Origin: Phaseolus vulgaris
Lineage: Eukaryota > Streptophyta > Magnoliopsida > Fabales > Fabaceae
NCBI RefSeq assembly: GCF_000499845.2
Contig: NC_023753.2
Span: forward strand, 24,352,942 to 24,416,941
Direction of reading: 5' to 3'
Length of the DNA: 64,000 bases
Shown here: piece by piece, positions 49,190 through 60,417 of the stretch
Numbering within the stretch: position 1 is the first letter of the stretch
Layout of the letters: each line of letters starts with the position of its first letter
The notes under the pieces: model-generated
Database searches by the model: none
The model's input: only the letters and a program-made list of their open reading frames with translations
Told to the model about the DNA's origin: nothing
Translations under genes and position numbers: made by a program

Positions 49190-49252
49190 TTTCAGTTACA
49201 AATATTAATATTTTTTAGTAGGTGTAAAGTGTAGCAAGGTGTCAAAATATCA
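49190..49252. repeat. Right half of the split fold-back element
   Basis: AAATATTAATATTT followed by GGTGTCAAAATATCACC is the inverted partner of 45950-46020. Similarity stops outside these arms. Confidence 0.55.
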
Positions 49253-50600
49253 CCATCCTAAAAAAAATGGTATCGTTGGCGACTTAAATATGGGGGATAT
49301 TTGATGAATGACCTATGTGAACATGGTTTTGATACGAAAATGATGTGTGAGAACACAAAAACATAATTGGTAACATAAATAGACAACTTAGAGTACTTTG
49401 TGTTGGTTATCACAACCACAAAATCACGATAAGGTTGATACCTTGCCGGATGGTTATGGTAGAAGCATTGCCTCCACATTTGTATTTTTTCAAGTCAGTT
49501 CACATAGCAACTTCAAATTATCCAGATTTAGTAATGAGATAAATCTGGTAAATTGGCTTGGTGTAACGGGAAAATGCGTGCCTTATCTTTGCATTTCTCT
49601 TTACTGAAAAGGGTGTCACAGAAACTAAGATTTGATTGAAAAGTTTACATTTCTACCAGATGTGTGTTGTGTTACGTAAAAGACTGAAAATCATAACTTG
49701 TTAGGTTTATCCAACAATTCAGATGTCATTGATCAGAAGTCAGAACTACCTTTTCAATCTCCTTTCTTGTAACATAAGCACTGTTTTGTCACTCAAAGAA
49801 TAATGTGTTTCTAGGGCCTAAATTTATAATCCTAACTGTAAAAAACATTTTTTTTGTCAAAAATAAACTTGAAGTAAAGCCATTCCTTCATTTCAACATC
49901 GATAGTATGCGTCTTTGATATATGACATTTTTATATTCATTAATTAAGTACATAAATTAAACATTTTTATCTTTACCGATTTGTTAAAACATGTGTCATT
50001 ATCTAGAGTTTGACATTATAAGTGTTATAAATTGAGAGATTAGAAGAGAAATATCACAAGATCGATTAATATAATAGAAGAAATGAAATATATATAAATA
50101 TTTCTTTTCACTCCTGTTTGTTGTTAAGGAGGGAAAAATTGAGGGAAAAGAAAGGTGAAGAAAGTATAAAAATTGAGGATCGAAAAAGTAAAAAATCATG
50201 CAAAAACAAGAAAAAAATTGATGTTTTAAATTTTTCGTTCTACGGTTTTATAATAAAATAAAGCAATTGAAGTAAAGAATATTAAATTTTTAGTTACATT
50301 TTAAAAAATAATAATTTTTATTTTAAAAAATATTTTACAAATTAATTTTTAAATATATTAATGTACAAAAAAAAAATATATTTATTATACTACATCAATA
50401 ATCTCACTTTCTAATCTCTTTTTCATATTTTCTTTTTCATTCCACTTTCTACCTCATCCAGACTTAAACCAAAATTATCTAATTTATTAGATTTTTATAA
50501 AATTATCAAATAGTAAAAAAATAGGCACAAGAAACTTATTTATCCTATTTATAACACGAGATGATAAAGAGTATTTCAGGGATACTTCAACCCTTATACA
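49253..50600. other. Intergenic stretch, no gene recognised
   Basis: No coding sequence or element was identified. The region from about 50200 to 50560 is strongly AT-rich. The LINE remnant's 3' end should lie near its right border, but no poly-A/poly-T tail is clear. Confidence 0.45.
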
Positions 50601-53037
50601 ATACATCCTAAACATTTACCATCTACTTCTACTTGTCCAACTTAATACCTCCAGGATAACCTGCAAATCTAATATTTCAAAAGGACAATACAAAACAATC
50701 AAAACCTATATTCCAAAAGAAAAGTTCTACACAAAAGCAGAAAAACATCGTACAAAAGCCCAAACCACAGCCACAACACCACGACCAACTTTAAGTTTTC
50801 TTCAACTTTCCACCTTTGAATTTCAACAAGACTCCATTCTTTCATAGTGATTCTTCTCTCCTACCATACCAAGCCAAGAACGTAAACATTGCATACACTG
50901 CACATCCTTTCCGCTCCAAAACAAATGATAATAATTTGCAAATAACAAATAGTAGAAAAGAACTCCCTCCAACCAACAACACACAAACCAGGATCCTCCC
51001 GCAATCAACAACCTACAAGAAGAAGAGCAAACCACGATCTTGTCTACAACAAGTCATAAAATACTATTACATAAAGCATAGCAGAAAAATCACAACTCAA
51101 TTATCTTTTCTAATATATCTCATACATTTCAAAGGTTCCAAACACCAATCTGAATAAGAAAAATCAATTACATGTTCCTTTGCCAACATCCACAACCAAA
51201 CCTTCATTTGTGTGATAGTGAAAACTTCCACTTGATCGAATCTATCATTTTTTAAAAATACACTCATTCCTATGTTTCCAAATCTCCCCTATTATTACTA
51301 TCCAAAGACTTCCCCAAATTCTATTGCTCGTAACATTCAAGAAAGGAATTCTATTATGCATAAAATGTGATTTCGCATCATAATGATTAGCCGACGACAC
51401 CCCAACCAATTATAACATATCCCCCAAATAAGTCAAGCAATTTTGCAATTAAAAAAACAGATGATTTATAGACTCTTCTTCCACACCACACAGAACACAA
51501 AAATTGTTTAGTAAAACAACACCACATCTAGACAAATTATCCTTTGTTGCTAAATCCTTTTGTAACACTCTCCAAGCAGTTATCTATGAAGATGGGATAG
51601 ACTTTATCTTTCAAATCTGTTCAAATATTAAACTATCTTCACCTTGTAATTCTCTACTTAAAGTCATATAAGCAGACTTAATCGTATACCTCCCATAATC
51701 CCCCTCCCTCTAAATCCAATTATCAACTTTTTCAAAATCAGTAGTTTCCGTAACCACTTCTTTATTGACCAAGAAAGACAACAATTGATCTACTTGATCT
51801 TACTCCCAAACAAACAAGTTCCTTCTCCAATCCAACTTCCAATTCCAACTAACGCCAAACCACTCCCCAATTTGATTCAATGTATTATATTTATTTAAAG
51901 ATAGACCATACAACCTTGGAAATTCCTTCCTTAACTCTACTCTCTCCAACCACTTATCTTCCCAAAATCTTACATTTTTTCCCGTACCCAAAACCAACAT
52001 GCCATTGCCGTCAAATTCGTTTTCCCAATCCTCTAACCTCCAAATCCTTTTCAAATTTCTCCACCACAATGAATCCTTATTTCTAATTTTATTCACCTTT
52101 AGATCTCTCCAACCCTCGTACTTAGACTCAAGAATATCCTTCCATAAACCTCTTTCCTCAGACTTAAGCCTTCATATCCATTTTCCTAATAATGCACTGT
52201 TAAAATGCCTGATATCTATCACACTTAACCCGCCAAATTCTCTGTTGGCACATACTTTTTCCCAAGACACCCAAGCTATTTTCTTCCCCTCCGAACCCCA
52301 ACCCCAAAAAAATGTCCATTGAACCTTTTTTAGCTCTTTCATCATTGCCACGGGAACAAAAAACATCAACAAATAAAATAAAGGTATGGAGGTTAGTACT
52401 GATTTTATCATAAAAATCCTACCAGCCATAGATAAGCGCTTCCCTTTCCATTTGTCCAACCATTTCCTTACCTTTCCTAACACACCTTCCCAAGATTTAC
52501 ATCTCTTATGATTTCCTCCCACCTTCATTCCCAAATATGTAAAGGGAATTTTCATTAGGTCGCAGTTGAGGATGGAAGCAAAACTATTTAAATTACTTAG
52601 ACTAACACTTTTCCCTCCAATTCTACTCTTAGAATAATACACTTTTAGATAAGAAGTCAGCTTAAAACAATACATAATTGACTTTACAGTAAATAAACTC
52701 TGAAAATTGTCTTTACAACAAAATAAATTATCATCTGCATATTGCAACATACTTACTTTGACTTTTCTCTCACCTATTTCAATACTTTCCAATAACTGTT
52801 TTCCTTCTGCTTGTCTTACCACCCTGCCAACTCTGCAACTATAAGAAATAAGAAAGGGACCAACGAATCCCCTTGTCTCAACTCCTTTTGTGGTTTGAAT
52901 TCCTCCATTGGACATCCATTTACCAGTACATATATTGTATATGAAACAAGACAAGCAGAAGGAAGGATATTCTTGCACAAAAATTCAACCTTTCCAACAT
53001 ATAAAAAATGAATTCCCAACTTTAGGCGAGGGAGCAT
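50600..53037 (-). pseudogene. LINE (L1-type) ORF2, C-terminal part of RT plus zinc-finger domain
   Basis: On the minus strand from 53037 the reading is the later part of a non-LTR reverse transcriptase: ELRQGDSLVPFLFLIVAE, then the catalytic YADD (MLQYADDNLFCCKD), then KIPFTYLGMKVGGNHKRC, and the thumb region (WKGKRLSMAGRIFMIKSVL). After stops it continues at 52096-51800 (DSLWWRNLKRIW) and, degraded, at about 51570-51440 with the zf-RVT motif CVLCGVEEESINHLFF. The endonuclease and first RT motifs are missing, as in a 5'-truncated LINE. Below about 51130 is probable 3' UTR. Several stops and shifts are present. Confidence 0.88.
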
Positions 53038-53574
53038 ATATTAGATTGCTTTACATATATAAAAGAAGATTTTATTTTGATAATTATTTTAAAAAGAAAA
53101 TAAATAAATAATATTTAGAAGTTGAAATTAGTTTATGTATAGATTAATTTATAAAAAAATCTCTCTAATGTTAATTTATTTAAAGAAAATTTAACTAGGG
53201 ATAATTATTTTTATATTTTATAATATTATGTATAAAAAATTGGTGTTTATGCTATTTTAAGTAATAACATGTAATTGTTGATTTTTTCTTTTTTTTTTTC
53301 TGGAAAATAATTTAGTTTTGGAAATCGTGTTGTTAATGTGTGTAGAAAATAGGAGTGACAAATCAATTAATTTATTTATGTATTTTTTATCACAGTAAAT
53401 TCGTCTCCTATAAAAATGTAAAAAATGAAAAGATCAAATTTATTCATTTAATTTTATGGATGGATAATGATTTTTAATAATCAAATGGATTAAAATTATA
53501 GAATAAATAGGATAGCTTGTTTTCCTTATAATGTTTTTCATAATATAGATTAATGTGGTTGGTCAAAGGGCATT
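53038..53574. other. AT-rich spacer, nothing recognised
   Basis: AT-rich sequence between the LINE remnant and the copia RNase H scrap, without coding or repeat signals. Confidence 0.4.
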
Positions 53575-53950
53575 AATTCGCTAACAAGAAACTAATGGTG
53601 TGGGGGCATGAAATAGCCTTTGTAAGGATATCTGCAACCTAAAACCGAGTATTAACATAAGAGATTGATATAACAATAGCCTTACAAATAGAGTAATTCA
53701 CTTTAATATACTTGATTCACTTGTGGAACACTTAATTTCTAACAATCTAAAATGACATTTGTATTGTCAACATAAAGATGTGTTGGATCTGGTTGAGGAA
53801 AATCAAGTTCAGCCAAAAAGACCACAAACCCAAATGATTTCAGACAAATACTAAATATGGCATGATACGGGTGTGCATGATTGAACCTCTTGGACACACT
53901 CTCCCAATAACCACGATAGAGGAGGATTTCCTTCAACAAACAACATGTAC
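53575..53950 (-). pseudogene. Copia RNase H fragment
   Basis: Minus-strand pieces read FVVFLAELDFPQPDPTHLYV then DNTNVI (the YxDN motif of copia RNase H). After stops comes ADILTKAISCPHTISFLL, the usual copia C-terminal ADIxTK segment. The intervening KHIDxxxHFxR motif is destroyed. No LTR is attached. Confidence 0.75.
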
Positions 53951-53959
53951 TGATAGGAG

Positions 53960-55910
53960 GATTAAGTATCATCATCTTCTAAGTCCTCCACATCAAAGCT
54001 ACCTTTGGTGCTAACTCGACCACGAGGAAGAATTACATCTACTAGTTCAACTAGATTATATCGTTGTTCGAATTCTGCTCTTAACTCTTTAGTAACTTTT
54101 TCTTTTATATTCTGAGTTGGTTGTGGAGGTAGTCTCTCTGTAAATTGTGCAACTAATTTCTACAACATCTCCTGATTGACATTTGCAGTAGAAAAATCGT
54201 GTCAAGAAGCTGATCCAAAGTATTGCCTGACCCCAACACAAAAATCAGTCGTACATAGACGACCAGGGTGTTCTTTAGTCCCAATGGCCATAGTCAAGAT
54301 GTCATCTTGACCTTTAGGAACAAAAATTCCTTGTGAGCTTTGATCCACTAGCGATTCCTATAAAGAATAATACAATATGTTAATATAATATGTAATGATA
54401 AGTGTGTAACACTAAAAATATGACGTAATTATGAATTTATAATACGTTGGGAAAGCTCTAATGATTTATCAGATATCATTTGACCCACTACTTTAGTTTT
54501 AGTCAACTTCCATTTCTTATGTTGACTAGGAAGGGAAAAAGGACAGATAAGCTCATCAGAACCAGATTCTGTTTGTTGCCTCTTTAACTTTTCTTCCATT
54601 ATTCTTTTTTCTAACAAATCATAACCTCCCCAAGATACTCTATGGGTGATAACATTCTTTCGTGAAATGATTTGAACTTTCTTCCTCTTTTCCTGGAAGT
54701 ACATCTCATACACATAAATTATGAATTTCATGATAAGATTTAATGACATATATAATGAAATGTTCACAAACCTGCCATGAGGGATCTGTTCAACTATGAC
54801 CAAATTGAGACCATGTCTTTTCATCTATACAATTCCCATAAGAAGACTTGTCCTTGTATTTTCCAAAGATATAATGACCTGTCAAATTTGTCTTGAATTG
54901 CCTCCATTTTGTAGTTACTGAAGACAATATCTTGCTCCGAACCAAATTCGAAGTCTCTAAATCAAAATTTGTCTACAAATTATAATAAAATATCCTCCCA
55001 AGTGAGATTCTTTTATACTTTTGTTACGTGGTCCTAGTCAGGTACCAAGATGGACACCTTAGATCGAGTTAGGACTCCTAAATAACTTATAAATTGAGCA
55101 TGATTAGGGCTTGATGCCCTGCTAGTCTGAGGGTCTATTTGAACTAGAACTTTATTATTACCCATATGCCTAATGACAAGATTTCTTAACCGTGTAGGCT
55201 CCTTAGTATTCTTCGATGAGATATCCATGTGATCGACCTACAAAAAATAATAACATATTTAAGATATATATTTAAATTAAATAAAAAAATTAAATAGAAA
55301 AGATAATAAAAATATAACTTGATTTCTATTGTGGAAGTGTTAAAATGTTCTCCCATATTCTTTCATTGTGGTCATGCCGTGTAGCATGTACTTCATCTAC
55401 ATCATTTTCGTCATTCAAAGGAGGTATTTGTCTTGAAAATAAAAATTTGTCTACAAATTGGACCCTAGTGTCATCCTGTGGATGAACATCATGTTCAATT
55501 CTCCCCTGTACGACAACTGATCACCTTTCATTAGAAGGATCTTTCACATAAAAACTTGTTTTGCTTGGTAAGACATGATGAAATGATCTTCCTTCCATGC
55601 TATCTTTGCAAGATTAACCAATTCGATAACAAAGTAATTCCTCCCATTAAAAGAGCTTGTCATATGGAAACAAAGATAACAAAGTAATTCTTCACATAGT
55701 AATAATCCCTCCTGCATTATTAACAACACTATTTTCAACCCAGTTAATGTCATTAGAGCCCCACAAGTGAAAACAACTATCATAAGCAAACCTAGAACAT
55801 TTTGCCTATTATAAGCAAACCATTCATTACGGATCAAGTCTCTTAAGTATTTTCTTTTAATTCATTCTCCTAGCCCCATTATATTCATACTTATCAGATT
55901 CATCATCAGA
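53960..55910 (-). pseudogene. CACTA element fragment: TNP2 C-terminal (DUF4216) and Transposase_24-type protein
   Basis: Minus-strand order: first 55840-55370, where NLAKIAWKEDHFIMSYQAKQ and YVKDPSNER match the DUF4216 end of TNP2, with TGA replacing the expected Trp. Next, 55228-55034 reads PTRLRNLVIRHMGNNKVLV and SYLGVLTRSKVSILVPD. Then 54824-54429 has PFSLPSQHKKWKLTKTK. Finally, about 54360-53966 has QGIFVPKGQDDILTMAIGTK, EHPGRL and VRQYFGSAS, ending near DDDT-stop. The last three are the plant En/Spm Transposase_24 (ptta) family. Several stops and shifts break the frames. The 5' TNP2 domains are absent here; a TNP2 N-terminal relic lies at 8746-10698. Confidence 0.85.
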
Positions 55911-55973
55911 AACACAACACTCCAACTGATTACTCCTGTTGTCCCGGGTTTCCAAAGAACGCAACCTGTTTAT

Positions 55974-57041
55974 TGTTAGAATATATGGCTTTAAACTAAA
56001 GGGGGGTGAATTGTTTAAAGAGAGTTTTCGCAATCTTTTAAGCCTTGAATGAAAATACTTCGCGAATACCTTGATTGAGAAATTAGTTTTTCAAAACACA
56101 AAGCAAAAAGCACAGCAACAGTAAAATAATCGGTTGTTTCGCAGAAACAATCGGTTGTTTATACCAGTTAATAAATATCTAAACTGAATTTAAAGAGTTA
56201 GGGATAGAGAGAATGCACACAGATGTTTATACTGGTTCACTCCAAACCCAGAGCTACATCCAGTCTTCTCAGAAACCATTGAGGAAATTCACTAAGCAAT
56301 CACACCTTGATCACTTACACCACAACCAAGAAAGTGACCTTGATCCCCTCAAGACACACATTTCTCTTGGCCAACACACCAGCACTAAGATTGCTGATCT
56401 TGATCCCTTCAAGAACACATAACAAATCTCAGCAAACACACAAACGAAACTTGTTCAACAGAGTACAAGGATTACACTTGTTACAGAAGATAATCTGAAA
56501 TCAATACAAGTCGCAATCCTATTCCACACACTTTGATCAATCACAAACTCTAAGCAATCTCAACTCTTTGAAAAACTCAAAAACTTGTGTTCAAAATCTT
56601 AATACTCAAATATTTTTTTCTGAATATATTCAAAGATGTTGTTTGTTATCAAATCTTAACAAACTTATTTATTGCATTTAAAAGATTGGTCAAAGCATTA
56701 AAGAATGGAGCGTAAACAATTAAAAACATTTAAAGCTCAGTCAAAGATAAAACAGTTTTTCTGTTATGGTACCAAAACAAACAATCGGTTGTTTCATCGA
56801 ATCAATCGGTTGTTTTGGTTCTAACAGTTCAACCATTTGAAAAACAGTTTTCAATCTTTTCTAAAAACATCTAAGTATAAAACAATCGGTTGTTTTTCAC
56901 TTAGTTTGAAAAACATTATTCTTTCAAAAAGATTGAGAATGCCTATGCTTTGGATTCAATCAAGGAGTGGATTACATACACAATCTACCCCAGATCCTAA
57001 CTAAAACAGCTCAGCAACAACAAGCACAACCAAGCCTTCAA
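55974..57041 (-). mobile_element. Sirevirus-like LTR, inverted, no target duplication
   Basis: Read on the minus strand it starts TGTTGAAGGCTTGG (57041) and ends CATATATTCTAACA (55974), with AATTCACCCCCCTTTAG near the end. It shares the GAAGACTGGATGTAGCTC and GAACCAGTATAA phrases with the solo LTR at 40092-41894 but is shorter (1,068 bp). Flanks are TTTAT (55969-55973) and TCCTT (57042-57046), so no duplication is visible. It separates the LINE ORF1 relic from the CACTA fragment. It carries five copies of an AATCGGTTGTTT motif in two pairs and one single (see findings). Confidence 0.8.
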
Positions 57042-58680
57042 CATCCTTCAAAGGGTTTGGATTCTTCAAAGCTTGAACATCACTTGGTTCAACATTTATA
57101 ACGATTTCTTCTTCCCCTAAAAGAGAAAAACCTATCTCCTTGCCAATATTCCACATTCTGCTAACTTTGCCATTGTCATTTTTCAACCAAAACAATTTGT
57201 TACAATTTATAACAGCATTGTCTGAGATGAAATTTTTCGACCTCAATTCCCTTGAAGACACGAACTTAAATGCCCTTCCAACCACCGTAGAGCTTCCTTA
57301 TCGTGGAAGAGATGAAAAACCTTCCCCTCCACCAGTACTGGCCAACTTTCTCACAACTGGGCAACTTACGGAAAGGAGTTTGACCCGAGAGCCTTGACCC
57401 TCGGAGGGGACACCGCAACGACAAAGAAGACAACGTCGTCTCCGCACTGGGTGATCCCCTTGTCGCTCAAATTCTCCGCATCAGGTGCAACCACACCTTC
57501 ATTCCCGCCCTCGTTCGAGCCAAGCCCTGCAACCACATTGTCGCACATGGTTGCATCGCCTGCCGCGCCGCCACCCAAGGAGCTTATGTGTCACCACTTG
57601 CAGCGGCGCAAGCACATCCCTTGCCACTGTCTCCTCCAAGAGTAGCAAGCCCTGAGTGCTCAGCCTCGTCAGCAGATGGCCCAAACCCTACAAATTCCCC
57701 CACCCAACTTTCAGCCCTCAATTGGGCTTGAAAATGCCCACTACAAATTAAGTCATCAGATCATGCCCCTTCGAGAGATGCTTCACAATAATTCATAGCC
57801 AAGAGACTGTTCGACTTACACCCCACCATGTTTCCCATAAAAACTTTACCCTCTTTCCTCATTTCCAAAGCAATTTTTTTGACTTTTCGCAACTGAAATA
57901 ATTCCATCACTAAAGCATTCACCACCTTTTGGAGACTCTCCTGCCTCCTCCAGAAACTGAACACTTTCCTCCTCACCTCCCTTCTCTCCAGTCATGCCTC
58001 GTAGTAGAAACACTCTATTTCGAAAAAATATTTTCCACCAACATTAGCATCCAAACGAGCCTGATCCATCCTCGTTGACCGCACCCCACTTATTAATGAA
58101 AGGTCCTAACAAGTTATCTGGAATAAAAATCTCTTCTTCAAGGGACACCTGACATAGAATATCATTTGTTCTTACTGATTTCGCCAATTTTGGCTTCACT
58201 CCTACCGAGATTTTGATGTGCAGCCTCGCGTACTCTAACACCTCTCTTGCAGCAGTTGCCTTGTTGACCTATACAAGTGTGTCGATTAAAGCTCCAATTC
58301 GTTAAAAGCATCGACCGCTCCAAAGAGACAATGAAATGCCTCTATAGCGAACCGAACTAACTTCTTAGGTACCACAAAAGAGTCGTTCCAGGGAACTATT
58401 GATCCAAAAATACTGTAAAACCAAACTTTGTTCTCAACAATTGCCTTTTCAATTATGCCCTCTTCTTCGTAAGATAGAAGCACATACTTCTCCCCGAGGT
58501 ATCTTATTCTCACAAAATTAAACCCTCCCAGAAAAAAGCTCTCCTTGACGGACTTCACATCCGCTGCCTTCGACAACCTTCCAATGAAGCACTTCTCCAG
58601 CCACTTGGATAACTCCACCTCGATTCTGAAATGGGGCATAATGTCATCAACGTCCTTCGAGGCATTACTCACATTCCCAC
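57042..58680 (-). pseudogene. LINE ORF1-like protein, broken
   Basis: Minus-strand pieces: 58672-58286 has SKWLEKCFIGRLSKAADVKS, FNFVRIRYLGEKYVLLSYEE and IVPWNDSFVV, resembling the DUF4283-like ORF1 of plant L1 LINEs. Then 58241-58044 has YARLHIKISVGVKPKLAK. Further degraded pieces occur at 57976-57761, and 57285-57050 has RMWNIGKEIGFSLLGEEEIV. The frame breaks between pieces. It is cut at 57041 by the inverted LTR. It may belong with the ORF2 remnant at 50600-53037, since strand and order fit, but the LTR, CACTA and copia pieces lie between. Confidence 0.7.
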
Positions 58681-58859
58681 TCTTAACAACCTAAGCAAAA
58701 GAACGTTTTTTATTCTCATGACTCCAGACTTTCCGGGATTATACATGCCGCTGCGTGGAAGTCCAATCTTTCTTTGCAATCACTTGCCTACAATACTTGG
58801 ATCTGTTTGCCTGCAGTTTCCAGATTCTTATTCAAATGGAGTTCAGCTGTCTTTCTAAG

Positions 58860-59031
58860 GTGAGCACATACCCACCCTATGGAATCTTACAAACCCAAAA
58901 CATTGTTTTTTTTTTTTGCATTTAACTTTCTATAAATGAAGACAACTAGAACTCTTTCCAAAGGCTGAAAAATATTCTCCATAGATTCTTTTCGTAGAAC
59001 ATATTAAGAAAAAATAGTGAAAAAGAACATA
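58860..59031. other. Spacer before the MITE
   Basis: Short noncoding stretch with a T-run at about 58905-58918; nothing else is seen. Confidence 0.4.
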
Positions 59032-59325
59032 CACTACAAGAAAATCATGAAATAGAAAACCAATTTTAGAGACAAAAAATAATTAGTTGTTATAGTGACT
59101 AAATTAGAGACTATTTTAGGGACTAAATAAATTTTTGGTTTCTAAATTGGTATCTTGGTAGCTAATTAGATATCAATTTAGAAACTATTTAACAATAATA
59201 GAAACTAATTTAGAAACTAATTTTTTTTAGTTTCTGAAATGGTCTCTAATTTAATTACTATCACAACTAATTATTTTGGTATCTAAAAATTGGTTTCTAT
59301 TTTATTTGATGATTTTCTTATAGTG
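59032..59325. mobile_element. Fold-back MITE with CACTA-type ends
   Basis: The element starts CACTACAAGAAAATCAT and ends ATGATTTTCTTATAGTG in mirror form, with one or two differences. The inverted similarity continues inward for about 130 bases: AATAGAAACCAATTTT, then AATAATTAGTTGT, then AAATTAGAGAC are found on both arms, so nearly the whole 294 bp can fold on itself. Flanking triplets are ATA (59029-59031) and AGA (59326-59328), so a 3-bp target duplication is at best imperfect. There is no coding capacity; it would depend on a CACTA transposase from elsewhere. Confidence 0.88.
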
Positions 59326-59474
59326 AGAGTATGTGTTATCTAACTTAAAATGATCAAACGGTAATCTTCACTGCGCTCATCGGTGGAGGTGCCGTTGCTA
59401 CTTGAAGTAATTAAGTGAAAAGTGGGAAATATACATTGTATTATTTCCAATGGCGTTTTGGTTTCAAAAAAGTC

Positions 59475-59481
59475 TATAAAA
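59475..59481 (+). promoter_or_regulatory. Candidate TATA box
   Basis: TATAAAA within AGTCTATAAAAGGGGAGG is a near-ideal plant TATA box. About 30-60 bases downstream the sequence turns CT-rich (ATATTCTCTCTCTTGCCTCC), like a plant leader. A short open frame follows at 59604. No transcript evidence is available from sequence. Confidence 0.4.
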
Positions 59482-59603
59482 GGGGAGGTGCACGTAGGGT
59501 TGTCTTCATGCACAATATTCTCTCTCTTGCCTCCTAATTTTCTATTTCAATTTGCTTTAACATCACTGAAGAAAAACTTATTGTGTCTAAAGTGGAAGAA
59601 GCA

Positions 59604-59666
59604 ATGAAGAGGAACAAGGAAAGGCCAGAATCAGCAACAGCAGCTGCAGAAACAAAGTCCCCTTAG
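59604..59666 (+). CDS. Possible 20-codon short open frame, unrecognised
   Basis: The ATG at 59604 starts MKRNKERPESATAAAETKSP and stops at TAG 59664-59666. It is the first ATG with a purine-rich context (GCAATGAAG) after the leader-like region downstream of the TATA box at 59475. It could be a small peptide, the first exon of a lost gene, or chance. The base composition is less AT-rich than its surroundings. Confidence 0.2.
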   Translation: MKRNKERPESATAAAETKSP

Positions 59667-59707
59667 GTTTTCATTTTTGCCCAAAAAAAGCAAAGTGTGT
59701 CATGCAG

Positions 59708-59785
59708 AGGAGCAGAGGGCATCTTGATCATTGAATACTCAGCATGCATAGGAGCAGAGGCCATCTTGACCACTGAACACTGAGC
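59708..59785 (+). repeat. 42-bp imperfect tandem duplication
   Basis: AGGAGCAGAGGGCATCTTGA (59708) recurs as AGGAGCAGAGGCCATCTTGA (59750), followed in both copies by a TGAATAC/TGAACAC and CTCAGC/CTGAGC segment. Confidence 0.85.
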
Positions 59786-60335
59786 TTATCAACAACAGTG
59801 TGAGTGAATGGAGTTCAATAAATAAGGTTGCTGGACTTTCACTTTCACCCTTTCTCATAACTCATTTTGTGCCTAAAACTAGTTCACAATTGATTACACA
59901 TATTGTAATATTATATTTTCGATGCAACCTGAAGTTGATCATGTTCACAATTGATTACACAATTGATTTCACATATTGTTATATTAGCTTTTTAATAGTC
60001 TCTGTTTAATCATGTTCACAACATTACTTACTAATTGAATTATGTAAAAATATTTTAATTATCTTAATTTTAAATATATTTGTATATCTTAATTATCTTA
60101 AGTAATATTTTTTTATTTTAACATTTAATTAAAATATATATTTTTAATTTTTGTAAAATAAATGTTTTTTATTTTGGCTTCTGTAAATTTTACCAGAGGA
60201 AGAAAAATTAAAAAATATATTTTGAAGTATCCACTTTTTTATACTAATACTATAATAATAATTTTTTTATGTAGATAATTGACACATCTTATGATTACTA
60301 AAAATAGTAATTATATTTTGTGTAGATAAAAATAA

Positions 60336-60417
60336 ATAAATAGATTATTAAGACTAAAATCAAAATTTATAAAAAAATAAATAGATTATTAAGACTAAAA
60401 TCAAAATTTATAAAAAA
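60336..60417 (+). repeat. Perfect 41-bp tandem duplication
   Basis: The 41-base unit beginning ATAAATAGATTATTAAGAC at 60336 is repeated without change from 60377 to 60417. Perfect identity in such AT-rich noncoding DNA implies a recent slippage or duplication. Confidence 0.92.

Noticed and set aside
57140..57645. Plus-strand frames with Pro/Ser/Thr-rich sequence
   Set aside because: They are antisense to the LINE ORF1 relic and show no domain.
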